Below are positions 26,859 through 35,270 of a stretch of DNA of 64,000 bases, one piece after another. Numbering within the stretch: position 1 is the stretch's first letter; every line of letters begins with the position of its first letter. Origin of the DNA: Streptomyces sp. 2131.1 (GTDB lineage: Bacteria; Actinomycetota; Actinomycetes; Streptomycetales; Streptomycetaceae); contig NZ_FNSY01000001.1 of the NCBI RefSeq assembly GCF_900105515.1, forward strand, positions 2,480,001 to 2,544,000. Reading direction: 5' to 3'. The notes under the pieces were generated by a model, which was not told where the DNA came from, did not search any database, and saw only the letters and a list, made by a program, of their open reading frames with translations. The position numbers and the translations under genes are program-made.

Positions 26859-27659
26859 TCACGCGGGTTTGCGGGCCTCGATCAGGAAACGGGTGGTGTG
26901 CGCGACGAACGGGCCCTCGTTCTCCAGCCGGTGGTGGAGCTCGGCGAGCCGGGGCCGGTACTCCTCGACGGTGAAGCCGGGCACCATCCAGATCACCTTG
27001 CGCAGGAAGTAGACGACGGCGCCGATGTCGCGGAACTCGGTGCGCAGCCGCTCGAACCGCAGGTCGACGACGTCGAGTCCGGCCGCCTGCGCGTCGGCCC
27101 GGGCCCGCTCCGGGTCGCGTGCGCCGCGCACCTCGGGGGGCTGCGGTCCCAGGAAGTACTCGACGAGCTCGAAGACGCTGGCCGGCCCGACCTGTTGGGA
27201 GAAGTACGTGCCGTCGGGGGCCAGCACCCGGGCGATCTCGTCCCACCATGTGGTCACCGGGTGCCGGCTGACCACCAGGTCGAACGCGGCGTCGGCGAAG
27301 GGCAGCGGCGGCTCGTCCTCGTCCGCGACGACGACGGCCCCGAGCGGATGCAGCAGCGCGGTGGCGCGGGCGACGTTCGGCGGCCAGGACTCCGTGGCGA
27401 CGGCGAGCGGCGGCAGCTTCGGCACGGAGGCCAGCACCTCGCCGCCGCCCGTCTGGATGTCGAGCGCGGCCCGCGCCCGGCCCATCCGCTCCCCCATGGC
27501 CCGCGCGTACCCCCAGGAGGGGCGCTGCTCGGTGGCCCGGCCGTCGAGCCAGGAGAAGTCCCACCCGTCGACGGAGACCGCGTCGGCCTCGGCCACCAAA
27601 GCGTCGAACCGGGCGGCTTCGTCGGGGGCGGTTGCGGGGTCGTGGGGCGTCGCGGGCAT
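26859..27659 (-). CDS. Class I SAM-dependent methyltransferase
   Basis: A 266-residue Rossmann-fold methyltransferase. The SAM-binding motif I is AALDIQTGGGEVLASV, unusual in having TGGG in place of the common GxGxG. Motif II-like VATESWPPNVARA follows, then the acidic loop LPFADAAFDLVVSRHP at motif IV and VLAPDGTYFSQQVG at motif V. The substrate is unknown; the organisation resembles small-molecule methyltransferases. The gene starts with an ATG and is followed by the hypothetical gene at 26321-26779. Confidence 0.87.
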   Translation of the reverse strand: MPATPHDPATAPDEAARFDALVAEADAVSVDGWDFSWLDGRATEQRPSWGYARAMGERMGRARAALDIQTGGGEVLASVPKLPPLAVATESWPPNVARATALLHPLGAVVVADEDEPPLPFADAAFDLVVSRHPVTTWWDEIARVLAPDGTYFSQQVGPASVFELVEYFLGPQPPEVRGARDPERARADAQAAGLDVVDLRFERLRTEFRDIGAVVYFLRKVIWMVPGFTVEEYRPRLAELHHRLENEGPFVAHTTRFLIEARKPA

Positions 27660-27712
27660 GGGGGCATGGTCGCAGGCGCGGTCGTCGGACGCGACAGGAT
27701 TACGCCGGGCGG

Positions 27713-28393
27713 TCAGGCCGCCAGGCCGCCGAACAGCACGCCCAGGAACGCTCCCGCGATCATGAACGGGCCGAACGGGATGCCCGTCTTGCGGCCCGCC
27801 CGCCGGAGGACGACGAGCGCGAGCCCGTACCCCGCGCCGAACAGGAAGCCGGCGAAGCCCCCGGCGAAGACGACCGCCCAGCCGTACCAGCCGAGGACCG
27901 CGCCCAGGGAGAGGGCGAGCTTGACGTCACCGAGGCCCATGCCGTCCGGATTGACGAGGAAGAGCAGGAGGTAGAACCCGCCGAGGACGAGCCCGCCGAG
28001 CAGGGCGGAGAGCCAGGAGCCCGCGTGTTCCGGCAGGAGCGCCGCCAGGCCCAGGAGTACGGCGGCGGCCCCGGCGGCCGGCAGGGTCAGCATGTCGGGC
28101 AGCCGGTGGACGCGGTGGTCGATGCTCGCGAGGAGCACGCCGACCGGGGCGAGCACCAGCCAGACCGCCAGCTCGGGCCGCGTCCCGGTGGCCCAGGCAA
28201 GGGCGGCACAGGCCAGGGCGGTGACGACGGGGGCGAGGCGGTGGGGGGCGGGGCCGGTGAAGGGGCGGCCGGCCGGGCAGTCGGTACGCCAGGGTTCGCC
28301 GGGCGGGACGGCGAACCGGTACGCGGCGCGCGGGACCAGCAGCCCGGTCGCGGCGCCCCAGAGTGCGGCGATCCCCATCAGCGTGGCGTACAT
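27713..28393 (-). CDS. A24 family prepilin peptidase (TadV/CpaA-like)
   Basis: A 226-residue polytopic membrane aspartic protease with about six to seven hydrophobic segments. The two catalytic aspartates are visible in ASIDHRVHRLPDM and in the family motif GMGLGDVKLAL. It lacks the N-terminal Cys-rich methylase domain of GspO enzymes, as expected for Tad-type peptidases. It probably removes the leader peptides of the Flp-like and TadE-like pilins encoded in the Tad locus at 41-50 kb, 13 kb away, since no other prepilin peptidase is in the window. It is divergent from the DUF192 gene. Confidence 0.92.
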   Translation of the reverse strand: MYATLMGIAALWGAATGLLVPRAAYRFAVPPGEPWRTDCPAGRPFTGPAPHRLAPVVTALACAALAWATGTRPELAVWLVLAPVGVLLASIDHRVHRLPDMLTLPAAGAAAVLLGLAALLPEHAGSWLSALLGGLVLGGFYLLLFLVNPDGMGLGDVKLALSLGAVLGWYGWAVVFAGGFAGFLFGAGYGLALVVLRRAGRKTGIPFGPFMIAGAFLGVLFGGLAA

Positions 28394-28481
28394 CCCGGCG
28401 ATCCTAATCGGCGCGCCCCGGCCGGGCGTCGGGCCTGTGGATTCCGCCTCGCGGCCGGTCCGGCGCCGCTACCGTCGGGCC

Positions 28482-28853
28482 ATGGCTCGATGGCGCGACG
28501 GCACGGGAACGCTCACGATCACGGACCGGGACGGGGTGACCGAGACCCGGGTGCCGCTGCGGATCGCGGCGTCCTACCGGTGCCGGGCGCGCGGGCTGCT
28601 CGGCCGGGACGGGGTCGACGGGGCGCTGATGATCACGCCGTGCGGGAGTGTGCACTCCTTCGGGATGCGGTTCACGATCGATGTGGCGTACCTGGACCGG
28701 AGGTTCAACGTGCTGGCCGTCCACACGATGCGACCGGGCCGGCTGGGCCTGCCGCGGCTGCGCGGCCGCCATGTGATCGAGGCGGAGGCGGGCGCGATGG
28801 CGGCCTGGGGGCTGCGGCCGGGCATGCAGGTGCGGGTCACCCGGGCTCGCTGA
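28482..28853 (+). CDS. DUF192 family protein
   Basis: A 123-residue protein of the DUF192 (PF02643) family. Recognisable motifs are RIAASYRCRARGLLGRDG, then CGSVHSFGMRFTIDVAYLD, then EAEAGAMAAWGLRPGMQV at the C-terminus. The function of the family is not established. It lies beside the prepilin peptidase gene, from which it is divergent; this pairing is common near Streptomyces Tad loci as far as I recall. The ATG at 28482 was chosen because the upstream open frame is antisense to the peptidase gene. Confidence 0.88.
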   Translation: MARWRDGTGTLTITDRDGVTETRVPLRIAASYRCRARGLLGRDGVDGALMITPCGSVHSFGMRFTIDVAYLDRRFNVLAVHTMRPGRLGLPRLRGRHVIEAEAGAMAAWGLRPGMQVRVTRAR

Positions 28854-28863
28854 CCGGTCCGGA

Positions 28864-29457
28864 TCAGCGGTTGGGCACGTCGCTGCCGTAGACGGTCCAC
28901 GGCGACTGCCCGAAGGAGTTCACACCGGACAACTGCGGCTGGGCGGCGGCCACTTCGGGGAGCACGGCGAGGGTGTCGGGCCAGCAGTCGAAGTACACCG
29001 CCCCCTTGACGATGAAGCCGGCCCAGTCGGTGGCCGCCGACGCGCCCTCGCGGTCGAGCACGAAGCCGACGCAGAGCAGCGAGGCCCGCCCGATCGCCTC
29101 GCGTATCGCGCGCACCAGGCGTTCCTCGTCGGCGCGGCCCAGCGGGCCCAGGGCGAAGCGCAGTTCGACCGCCCCGTCGTCGCCCCGGCCGATCCGGACG
29201 TGGATCGCGTCCCCGCCGGGGAGCCAGAGCAGGAAGTCGACCCGGTCGAGGCGTTGCAGCCCGGCCAGCAGCACCAACTGGTCCCGGGTCACGAAGGACT
29301 GCGTGGCCGCCGGCCCGGCGCCGGGGCTGATCAGCGTGATCCGCCGGGTGACCGGGTGGTCCGCCCGTATCCCGGCCGCCTCCAGGTCGCCGAGCAGGGA
29401 TTCGGCGTCGGGGCGGCTCCAGCACAGGTGGTACGAGCAGAAGAATCCGTCACTCAT
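28864..29457 (-). CDS. Hypothetical protein
   Basis: A 197-residue soluble protein not assigned to a family. It begins MSDGFFCSYHLCWSRPDAES and contains RRITLISPGAGPAATQSF, QLVLLAGLQRLDRVDFLLWL and LLCVGFVLDREG, suggesting an alternating alpha/beta fold. The end (SGVNSFGQSPWTVYGSD) is distinctive. I prefer the ATG at 29457, about ten bases after GAGG, over the GTG at 29478. It is convergent with the DUF192 gene, with only 10 bp between stops. Confidence 0.75.
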   Translation of the reverse strand: MSDGFFCSYHLCWSRPDAESLLGDLEAAGIRADHPVTRRITLISPGAGPAATQSFVTRDQLVLLAGLQRLDRVDFLLWLPGGDAIHVRIGRGDDGAVELRFALGPLGRADEERLVRAIREAIGRASLLCVGFVLDREGASAATDWAGFIVKGAVYFDCWPDTLAVLPEVAAAQPQLSGVNSFGQSPWTVYGSDVPNR

Positions 29458-29675
29458 CGGCACGTCACCTCGGGACACGTGAGGGCTGCCCTCCTCGCCC
29501 GTACGACACCGCGTTCGGCGGCGGCACGGGGTGGCTGGCGGGTGGTCGGGCCACCAGCGTAGAGGCCGATGCCGGTCCGCGTAGAAGCCGTTGCCGGTCC
29601 GTGGCGCGGGCCGGTTCGTAGACTCGCCGGGGCGGGCCGGTCGGTTCCCGCGACGGGGGCGACGGGAGTCTCGGC

Positions 29676-29862
29676 ATGGCGATGTGGGTCCAACCGGCTT
29701 CAGCCGCGGATGTGCTGGCGTACGAGGACGGGGTGCGCAGCGCCTACGCGGAGGCGTTCGCGGGGCCGCCGTGGCACGAGGACCCGGCCACGGCCGCCGG
29801 TTACACGGAGCGGCTGCGCGAGGACGCCCGGCGCCCCGGGTTCAGGGCTGCGCTCGCCTCGC
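29676..29862 (+). pseudogene. GNAT acetyltransferase remnant (N-terminal fragment)
   Basis: From the ATG at 29676, about 62 residues read convincingly as the start of a GNAT-type acetyltransferase: VLAYEDGVRSAYAEAFAGPP, WHEDPATAAGYTERL and EDARRPGFRAAL. At about 29862 the coding character stops abruptly (RCSSAPGTQDSP). No acetyl-CoA-binding core (R/Q-x-x-G-x-G/A) follows before the DinB gene 90 bp later. It looks like a deletion remnant. The frame stays open to 30176 but overlaps the DinB gene in another frame. Confidence 0.6.
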
Positions 29863-29952
29863 GGTGTTCCTCGGCCCCGGGCACCCAGGACTCACCGGCC
29901 GTACGGGATATGCGCTGGACAGCGGAGCACAGGGCGGAGAGGCTGTGCGGCG

Positions 29953-30456
29953 ATGACACGCACCGATACGCCTCCCGCATGGGACGAGCGCACCCAGCTG
30001 ACCACCTTCCTCGACTACACCCGCGCCACCGCCGTGGCCAAGTGCGACGGGCTCACACAGGAGAACGCCGTCCGGGCACCCCTGCCCGGGTCGCCGCTGA
30101 TGACGCTCGCGGGCATCGTCAACCATCTGCGCTGGGTCGAGTACTACTGGTTCGAGGTCGTCTTCCTCGGCGGTGAGGACGAGGGCCCGTGGACGGACGA
30201 GGACCCGGACCGCGAGATGCGGATCGCCGTCGACATGCCGCTCGCCGACGTACTGAAGGAGTACGAGGAGCAGAGCGCCCGCTACCGGGAGCTCGTCGCG
30301 GCCCACGACCTGAACGCCTCGGCCCAGCGGGAGCGCGTGGGCGGCCGCCGGCCCGATCTGCGCTGGATCATCCTGCACCTGATCGAGGAGACGGCCCGGC
30401 ACAACGGCCACATCGACATCATCCGCGAGACCGTCGACGGGACGACCGGGGGCTGA
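29953..30456 (+). CDS. DinB family (DUF664) protein
   Basis: A 167-residue four-helix-bundle protein of the DinB/DUF664 family, which is common in Streptomyces. Metal-ligand histidines are visible in LAGIVNHLRWVEYYWFE and HLIEETARHNGHIDIIRE, the two diagnostic family motifs. These proteins are likely thiol-dependent S-transferases (bacillithiol or mycothiol), but the substrate here is unknown. The gene follows the GNAT remnant and converges on the YihY gene with six bases between stops. Confidence 0.92.
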   Translation: MTRTDTPPAWDERTQLTTFLDYTRATAVAKCDGLTQENAVRAPLPGSPLMTLAGIVNHLRWVEYYWFEVVFLGGEDEGPWTDEDPDREMRIAVDMPLADVLKEYEEQSARYRELVAAHDLNASAQRERVGGRRPDLRWIILHLIEETARHNGHIDIIRETVDGTTGG

Positions 30457-30462
30457 GGGCCG

Positions 30463-31395
30463 CTACGCGGCGCGGCGCCGGGCCCGGTCCAGCTCGACGT
30501 TGAACTGGGCCCCGGCCAGCAGCGCCAGGTTGGTGAACCACACCCAGATCAGGAACACCACGAGCCCCGCCAGTGAGCCGTACAGCCGGCTGTAGGAACC
30601 GATGTACGTGGTGTACAGCGCGAACCCCGCCGACGCGATCAGCCAGAGCAGCGCCGCGAGCATCCCGCCGGGCAGCGCGTTGCGGGCCCTCCGTGCCGGC
30701 TCCGGGCCGGTCCGGAAGAGGAGCGTGATCAGTGCGGCGACCAGGCAGAGGATCAGGGGCCACTTCGTCACCTCCCACACCGCGTCCCCGACGTGTGTCA
30801 GGCCCAGCCGACGCCCCGCCCAGCGCGCGAACGGCCCCGTCAGCACGAGGGCGAACGCGCTGGCCATCATGAGCAGCAGCAGCCCGATCGCCCACGCCAG
30901 GATGACGTGGACCTGGCGCAGCGGGTGCCGGGTGTCCTGGACTCCGTGCATGGCGTGCAGCGCCCGCCGGAACACCGCCAGATAGCTGGAGGCGGACCAC
31001 AGGGCGCTGACGGACCCGGTCGCCAGCAGCAGCCAGACGGCGCTGCGCTGTTGGGTGGCGGCCTCCAGCGGCTCGCGCAGCGCGGCGGCGGCCTCGGCGG
31101 GGGCGAAGGCCGTGATGTCGGCGATGAGCGCGCCGGTGGCGCCGGGGCTGGCGAGGCCGATGACGGAGACGGTCACCAGGAGCGCGGGCAGCAGGGCGAG
31201 GATCGCGTAGTACGTGAGGGCCGCGGCCCAGTCGGATATGTCGTCGTTCCACAGCGAGACGGGGGTGCGGCGCAGGGCAGCCGGCCAGAGCCGTACCCGC
31301 CCGGCGACGCGGCGGCCCGGGCGGGCCTCGGCCCGTGCGGATCTGGGCGGGTGGGGCGGGGCCCCGGCGGCGGTGCCGCTGGACTGGCTGGACAC
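30463..31395 (-). CDS. YihY/BrkB family inner-membrane protein
   Basis: A 310-residue polytopic membrane protein of the YihY/virulence factor BrkB (UPF0761) family. It has about six hydrophobic segments and characteristic motifs DWAAALTYYAILALLPALL, VSALWSASSYLAVFRRALH and the C-terminal LAGLVVFLIWVWFTNLALL followed by GAQFNVELDR. Its function is not established; it is not a tRNA-processing RNase as once suggested. The start is a GTG at 31395 after a Pro/Arg-rich cytosolic N-terminus. Confidence 0.92.
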   Translation of the reverse strand: MSSQSSGTAAGAPPHPPRSARAEARPGRRVAGRVRLWPAALRRTPVSLWNDDISDWAAALTYYAILALLPALLVTVSVIGLASPGATGALIADITAFAPAEAAAALREPLEAATQQRSAVWLLLATGSVSALWSASSYLAVFRRALHAMHGVQDTRHPLRQVHVILAWAIGLLLLMMASAFALVLTGPFARWAGRRLGLTHVGDAVWEVTKWPLILCLVAALITLLFRTGPEPARRARNALPGGMLAALLWLIASAGFALYTTYIGSYSRLYGSLAGLVVFLIWVWFTNLALLAGAQFNVELDRARRRAA

Positions 31396-31571
31396 GGTTG
31401 CGGCTCCGGGGGCGTGAGCGGTATGCGGGGGCGGTGTGTGGTCTGCGGTCTGGGCGGCGGTGTCGGGGAACGGCGCTCCCCGTCTCCCCTCTTCTGCTCA
31501 CCTTCCCGCCCGGTACACCCGTTCCGGGCGGCCCGGACCCCGTTGTCGGACCCCCGCCGTACGCTCCCCCC

Positions 31572-31967
31572 ATGAGCGTCTCCCTCTACTACACCGCGCG
31601 CCGCACCACCCCGCTGAGCGGGCCCGAGTCGGCCGCCGTCACCCGTATCGTCACCGCGCGCCAGGCGTCGTTTCCGTACGAGGACGAGGAGAGCCTGTAC
31701 GTGTACGACCCGCGGGCGGCGGAGTCGGGGACCGTCCTCGACGGCTCCACCAAGATGCCGTTCGACCCCGGCCGCCTGCTGCCGGTGATCGCCCATGTGC
31801 TGGACTCCGTCACGGAGTTGCGCCGGTCCCTGCCCGATGCCGAGTGGCATGTGCACATGGACGACCTGGACATCGAGTGGGACGAGACCAAGGGGTACGA
31901 GCTGCCGGGGATGCGTGACGCGGACCTGGCGGCGGCGTTCGCGGAGGCGGACCGGGAGGACGTGTAG
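31572..31967 (+). CDS. Conserved hypothetical protein
   Basis: A 131-residue acidic protein that I do not assign to a family. It begins MSVSLYYTARRTTPLSGPE and contains ESLYVYDPRAAESGTVLDGS, PVIAHVLDSVTELRRSLP and WHVHMDDLDIEWDETKGYEL. The pattern suggests a small alpha/beta protein, and codon use is typical of the host. The ATG at 31572 follows a purine-poor stretch without a clear ribosome binding site. It is divergent from the YihY gene. Confidence 0.75.
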   Translation: MSVSLYYTARRTTPLSGPESAAVTRIVTARQASFPYEDEESLYVYDPRAAESGTVLDGSTKMPFDPGRLLPVIAHVLDSVTELRRSLPDAEWHVHMDDLDIEWDETKGYELPGMRDADLAAAFAEADREDV

Positions 31968-32346
31968 GGCGCGCCGGACGGCCGTGCCGGGTCCTCTGCG
32001 AGGAGAACCGGGCCGAGGCGGCAGGCGTGCCGGCCCCGAGCGCCGCCCCGGTACGCCTGGGCGGCATACGCGACCGGAAGTGATCACGGACCGACCGAAA
32101 TACGCTTGCGGGCGACCGGTCCCCTGTCTACTTTGGTCTGCATGGGTTCTCTGTGAAATTCCCCCTGCGTCTGCGTTGAGCTCCGCTCCGCAGCGCATTC
32201 TCCCGCGCATCCGCACCCCCACGCCTCCGTAGCTCCGTGACGCCTGCCCGCTTTCCGGCGCGCGTCCCCGGTGTGCTGCCGGCGTGCGCGGACGCGCCCC
32301 GACCACCGCGCGCCGATCGGCCCGGGCCGAGAACAGGGGGCTTCAC
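31968..32346. other. Leader region of the ABC-F gene
   Basis: No full-length gene is visible in this 379-bp stretch. It contains a promoter-like sequence and a four-codon ORF at 32106-32156, then about 190 nt of untranslated leader. The leader holds GC-rich inverted repeats (GGCGCGCGTCC near 32257 against GGACGCGCC near 32290) that could act in ribosome-mediated attenuation. Confidence 0.55.
32106..32156 (+). promoter_or_regulatory. Promoter and leaderless four-codon upstream ORF
   Basis: TTGCGG (32106-32111) and TACTTT (32129-32134) are spaced 17 bp, a good housekeeping-type promoter. Transcription would begin near 32141, exactly at an ATG (32142) opening a tiny ORF, Met-Gly-Ser-Leu-stop (32142-32156). 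Short uORFs in front of ABC-F genes sense ribosome-stalling antibiotics in several bacteria. Confidence 0.55.
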
Positions 32347-33990
32347 ATGCACACCGGACAACTCACTCTTCAGAACGTCACCCGCCGCTACGACGACCAC
32401 GTCGTGCTGGACGACGTCACCTTCAGCATCGGGCCGGGCGAGAAGGCCGGCATCATCGGCGACAACGGCGCCGGCAAGTCCACGCTGCTCCGGCTGATCG
32501 CCGGGCGGGACCGGGCGGACAACGGTGAACTCACCGTGGTCGCGCCCGGCGGTACGGGGTATCTCGCCCAGTCACTCGCCCTGCCCGCCGGGGCCACCGT
32601 GCGGGACGCGGTGGACGCGGCGCTCGCCGGTCTGCGGGAGCTGGAGGCCCGGATGCGCCGGGCCGAGGCCGGGCTCAAGGGCCTGGCCGGGGCGGGACTG
32701 GCCGCCGCGCTGGAGGAGTACGCCGGGCTGGTCGCCCGGTTCGAGGCTCGGGCCGGCTACGAGGCCGACGCGCGGGTGGACATCGCCCTGCACGGGCTCG
32801 GTCTGCCCGGCCTCGACCGGGACCGGCCGCTGTCCACCCTGTCCGGCGGCGAGCGGTCCCGGCTCGCGCTGGCGGCGACGCTGGCCTCCCGCCCGGCGCT
32901 GCTGCTGCTCGACGAGCCGACCAACGACCTGGACGACCGGGCGGTGGCCTGGCTGGAGGACCACCTGCGGGCTCATCGGGGCACCGTGCTCGCGGTCACC
33001 CACGACCGGGTGTTCCTGGAACGGGTCACCACCACGATCCTTGAGGTCGGCGAGGGCCGGGTGACGCGGTACGGCGACGGGTACGAGGGGTACCTCGCCG
33101 CGAAGGCCGCGGAGCGCCGGCGCCGGCTGCGGGAGTACGCGGACTGGTGCGACGAACTGGCCCGCAACCGCGAGCTGGCCGCGTCCAACGTGGCCCGGCT
33201 GGACGCGATCCCGCGCAAGGTGCCGCTCAGCGTCTTCGGGCACGGCGGGTTCCGGGCGCGGGGGCGGGGGCACGGGGCGATGGTCCGCATCCGCAACGCG
33301 AAGGAGCGCGTCGAGCGGCTGACGGAGCGTCCGGTGACACCGCCGCCCGATCCGCTGGTGTTCGCCGCCCGGGTGACCGCCGCGGAGGCCGACGCGCCGC
33401 TGTTCGCCGCGGAGCTGGACGGCGTACGCGTCGACGGCAGGCTCTCCGTTCCGGCGCTGCGGATCGGCGGCACGGAACGGCTGCTGGTCACGGGGGCCAA
33501 CGGGGCCGGCAAGTCCACGCTGATGCGGGTGCTCGCCGGTGAGCTGCGGCCCGACGCCGGGGCCGTGCGGACGCGGGGCCGGGTCGGGCACCTGCGCCAG
33601 GAGGAGACGCCGTGGGCGCCCGGCCTGACCCTCCCGGAGGCGTACGCCCACGGGCGCGGCGGGGACCTCGACGAGCACACCGACCGGCTGCTGTCGCTGG
33701 GCCTGTTCCGCCCGGCCGACCTGCGCCTGAAGGTGGGCGAGCTGTCGTACGGGCAGCGGCGCCGGATCGAACTGGCCCGGCTGGTCGGCGAACCCGTCGA
33801 CCTGCTGCTCCTGGACGAGCCGACGAACCACCTCTCCCCGTCCCTGGTGGAGGAGCTGGAGGGCGCGTTGGCCGGGTTCCGGGGCGCGGTGGTCGTGGTG
33901 ACGCACGACCGGCGGCTGCGGGACCGGTTCGACGGGAGGCGGCTGGAACTGGACGGTGGACGGGTGGTGGAACGTACGGAGGCGGCATGA
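32347..33990 (+). CDS. ABC-F subfamily ATPase (ribosome protection type)
   Basis: A 547-residue protein with two ABC domains and no membrane segment. Domain 1 has Walker A GDNGAGKSTLLRL, signature TLSGGERSRLALAATL and Walker B LLLLDEPTNDLDD. The interdomain linker (about residues 225-345) is basic, as in the P-site tRNA interaction motif. Domain 2 has GANGAGKSTLMRV, an atypical signature ELSYGQRRRIELARL and LLLDEPTNHLS. Such proteins displace ribosome-targeting antibiotics or rescue stalled ribosomes. The long leader with a tiny upstream ORF supports drug-inducible expression. The ATG follows AGGGGGC. Confidence 0.93.
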   Translation: MHTGQLTLQNVTRRYDDHVVLDDVTFSIGPGEKAGIIGDNGAGKSTLLRLIAGRDRADNGELTVVAPGGTGYLAQSLALPAGATVRDAVDAALAGLRELEARMRRAEAGLKGLAGAGLAAALEEYAGLVARFEARAGYEADARVDIALHGLGLPGLDRDRPLSTLSGGERSRLALAATLASRPALLLLDEPTNDLDDRAVAWLEDHLRAHRGTVLAVTHDRVFLERVTTTILEVGEGRVTRYGDGYEGYLAAKAAERRRRLREYADWCDELARNRELAASNVARLDAIPRKVPLSVFGHGGFRARGRGHGAMVRIRNAKERVERLTERPVTPPPDPLVFAARVTAAEADAPLFAAELDGVRVDGRLSVPALRIGGTERLLVTGANGAGKSTLMRVLAGELRPDAGAVRTRGRVGHLRQEETPWAPGLTLPEAYAHGRGGDLDEHTDRLLSLGLFRPADLRLKVGELSYGQRRRIELARLVGEPVDLLLLDEPTNHLSPSLVEELEGALAGFRGAVVVVTHDRRLRDRFDGRRLELDGGRVVERTEAA

Positions 33991-34061
33991 GCGGCCGATA
34001 ATGCCCTGGCACGACGCCGGGCACATGAACACCGGCCGAGAGAACCCACAGGAGAGTCACC

Positions 34062-34844
34062 GTGCTCGAAAACCTGGGCCGGTACGACGGCGCGCACAGC
34101 GACTACTGCAAGGCACACCTGTGCTGCCGCTGCCAGCAACGCACCTGGACGACCCGCCGGCACGACGAACGCCTGTGCGGTCTGTGCGCGTCGTGCTGTA
34201 CCGACTGCGGCCGAGCACCCGCAGCCCATCTCGAAGGACTGGCCAACGGCATCTGCGCGGAATGCCTGGGCAGATGCCCCCGCTGCGGGAACCGGCTCCC
34301 GGAGACGGCCGCCTGCCCGTGCCGTACCTGGAAACGGGGACCGGGAAACGACCCAGTCGCCTACATCACGCAGGGCCTGCCCCAGCCGCTGCTCCAGGCC
34401 CTCGGCCACCGCCTCCCCCACACCCTCCGCGAGATCCTCTCCGCCGAACTCACGCAGCGCACCCCCGCACAGCTCCTCACCCGCGTCGAACGCCGGTGGC
34501 ACACACGCTGGTCACACGCGATCCACGAGCGCGACGAGGACAACCGGCGGCGCTGGTCCCCCCAGGAGATCGTCGAGCACCTCGTCCGGCGCGGCTCCTG
34601 CCGGAACCCGGACTGCGAAGACGGCTACCTCATCCACGACGACCCCAGCCGCGACGACACCCCGTGCGGCTACTGCCGGCAACCGGCGCACCGCTTCGTT
34701 CCGGGCACCGCGTCGGTGACCTCGACCAGCGACCACGCACGCAGAACCGCCGCCCAGATCCGCCAAGCCCTCCTCGAGAACCGCACCGACCGCAAGAAGC
34801 GGCCCGGCCTCCGCGGGGGCGGATCCACTCCGCCAGTAGTCTGA
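34062..34844 (+). CDS. Cys-rich zinc-ribbon protein
   Basis: A 260-residue protein with many CxxC knuckles: LCCRCQQR, CGLCASCCTDCGRAP, CAECLGRCPRCGNRLPET in the first 90 residues, and CRNPDCEDGY with CGYCRQPAH near 180-205. Several zinc-binding sites are therefore likely. Between them lies a helical segment (LPQPLLQALGHRLPHTLRE). I know no function; similar proteins occur in Streptomyces plasmids and variable regions as I recall. The GTG start follows CAGGAGAG. The next gene starts four bases after its stop, so it may head the HEPN/NTPase operon. Confidence 0.8.
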   Translation: MLENLGRYDGAHSDYCKAHLCCRCQQRTWTTRRHDERLCGLCASCCTDCGRAPAAHLEGLANGICAECLGRCPRCGNRLPETAACPCRTWKRGPGNDPVAYITQGLPQPLLQALGHRLPHTLREILSAELTQRTPAQLLTRVERRWHTRWSHAIHERDEDNRRRWSPQEIVEHLVRRGSCRNPDCEDGYLIHDDPSRDDTPCGYCRQPAHRFVPGTASVTSTSDHARRTAAQIRQALLENRTDRKKRPGLRGGGSTPPVV

Positions 34845-34848
34845 TGCG

Positions 34849-35265
34849 ATGGTCGACGTGGGGGTGGGGGAGCTGCGGCGGAGCCGCGCGCGGCTCGAGA
34901 AGCAGGGACTGGCCGCCGAGCAAACGGGGGACGGGGCGAGCAGCGGGTTGTTGCTCTTCTACGCGGCGGAGTGCGGGTTGAAGGCGGAGATCCTGCGCTG
35001 GATTCTGCAACGGGAGGACACCTCCGCCCTGCCCAGTGACCTGCGGTCACACGATCTGCGCCGCTTGGCCAAGGCGCTGAACCTCCAGGATCCCGTCCCC
35101 GGCCACGACCCCTTGCGCTGTCGTCGGCACAAGGACAGCAGCTGGATCGAGAGCCATCAGTTGCATGAGGCCTGGCGTTATGGTGCGGAACTGCGCGCAG
35201 CTGATCAGAAGGCCGCGCTGGAAGCCTTGAAATCACTGGTGAAGAACGCCAGGAAAGGATCTTGA
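34849..35265 (+). CDS. HEPN-like domain protein
   Basis: A 138-residue helical protein. The segment GLLLFYAAECGLKAEILRWIL, then SHDLRRLAKALNL, then SHQLHEAWRYGAELRAADQ has the pattern of HEPN-domain proteins (an aromatic/Ala-rich first helix with ECGLKA, a KSHDL-like turn, and a final RYG motif). HEPN proteins are often RNases in toxin-antitoxin and defence systems. The canonical catalytic Rx4-6H motif is not obvious here, so it may be a non-catalytic or divergent member. It is coupled to the KGGVGR NTPase gene immediately downstream. A TAGTCT six bases before its ATG could give a separate leaderless transcript. Confidence 0.6.
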   Translation: MVDVGVGELRRSRARLEKQGLAAEQTGDGASSGLLLFYAAECGLKAEILRWILQREDTSALPSDLRSHDLRRLAKALNLQDPVPGHDPLRCRRHKDSSWIESHQLHEAWRYGAELRAADQKAALEALKSLVKNARKGS

Positions 35266-35270
35266 GCGTT

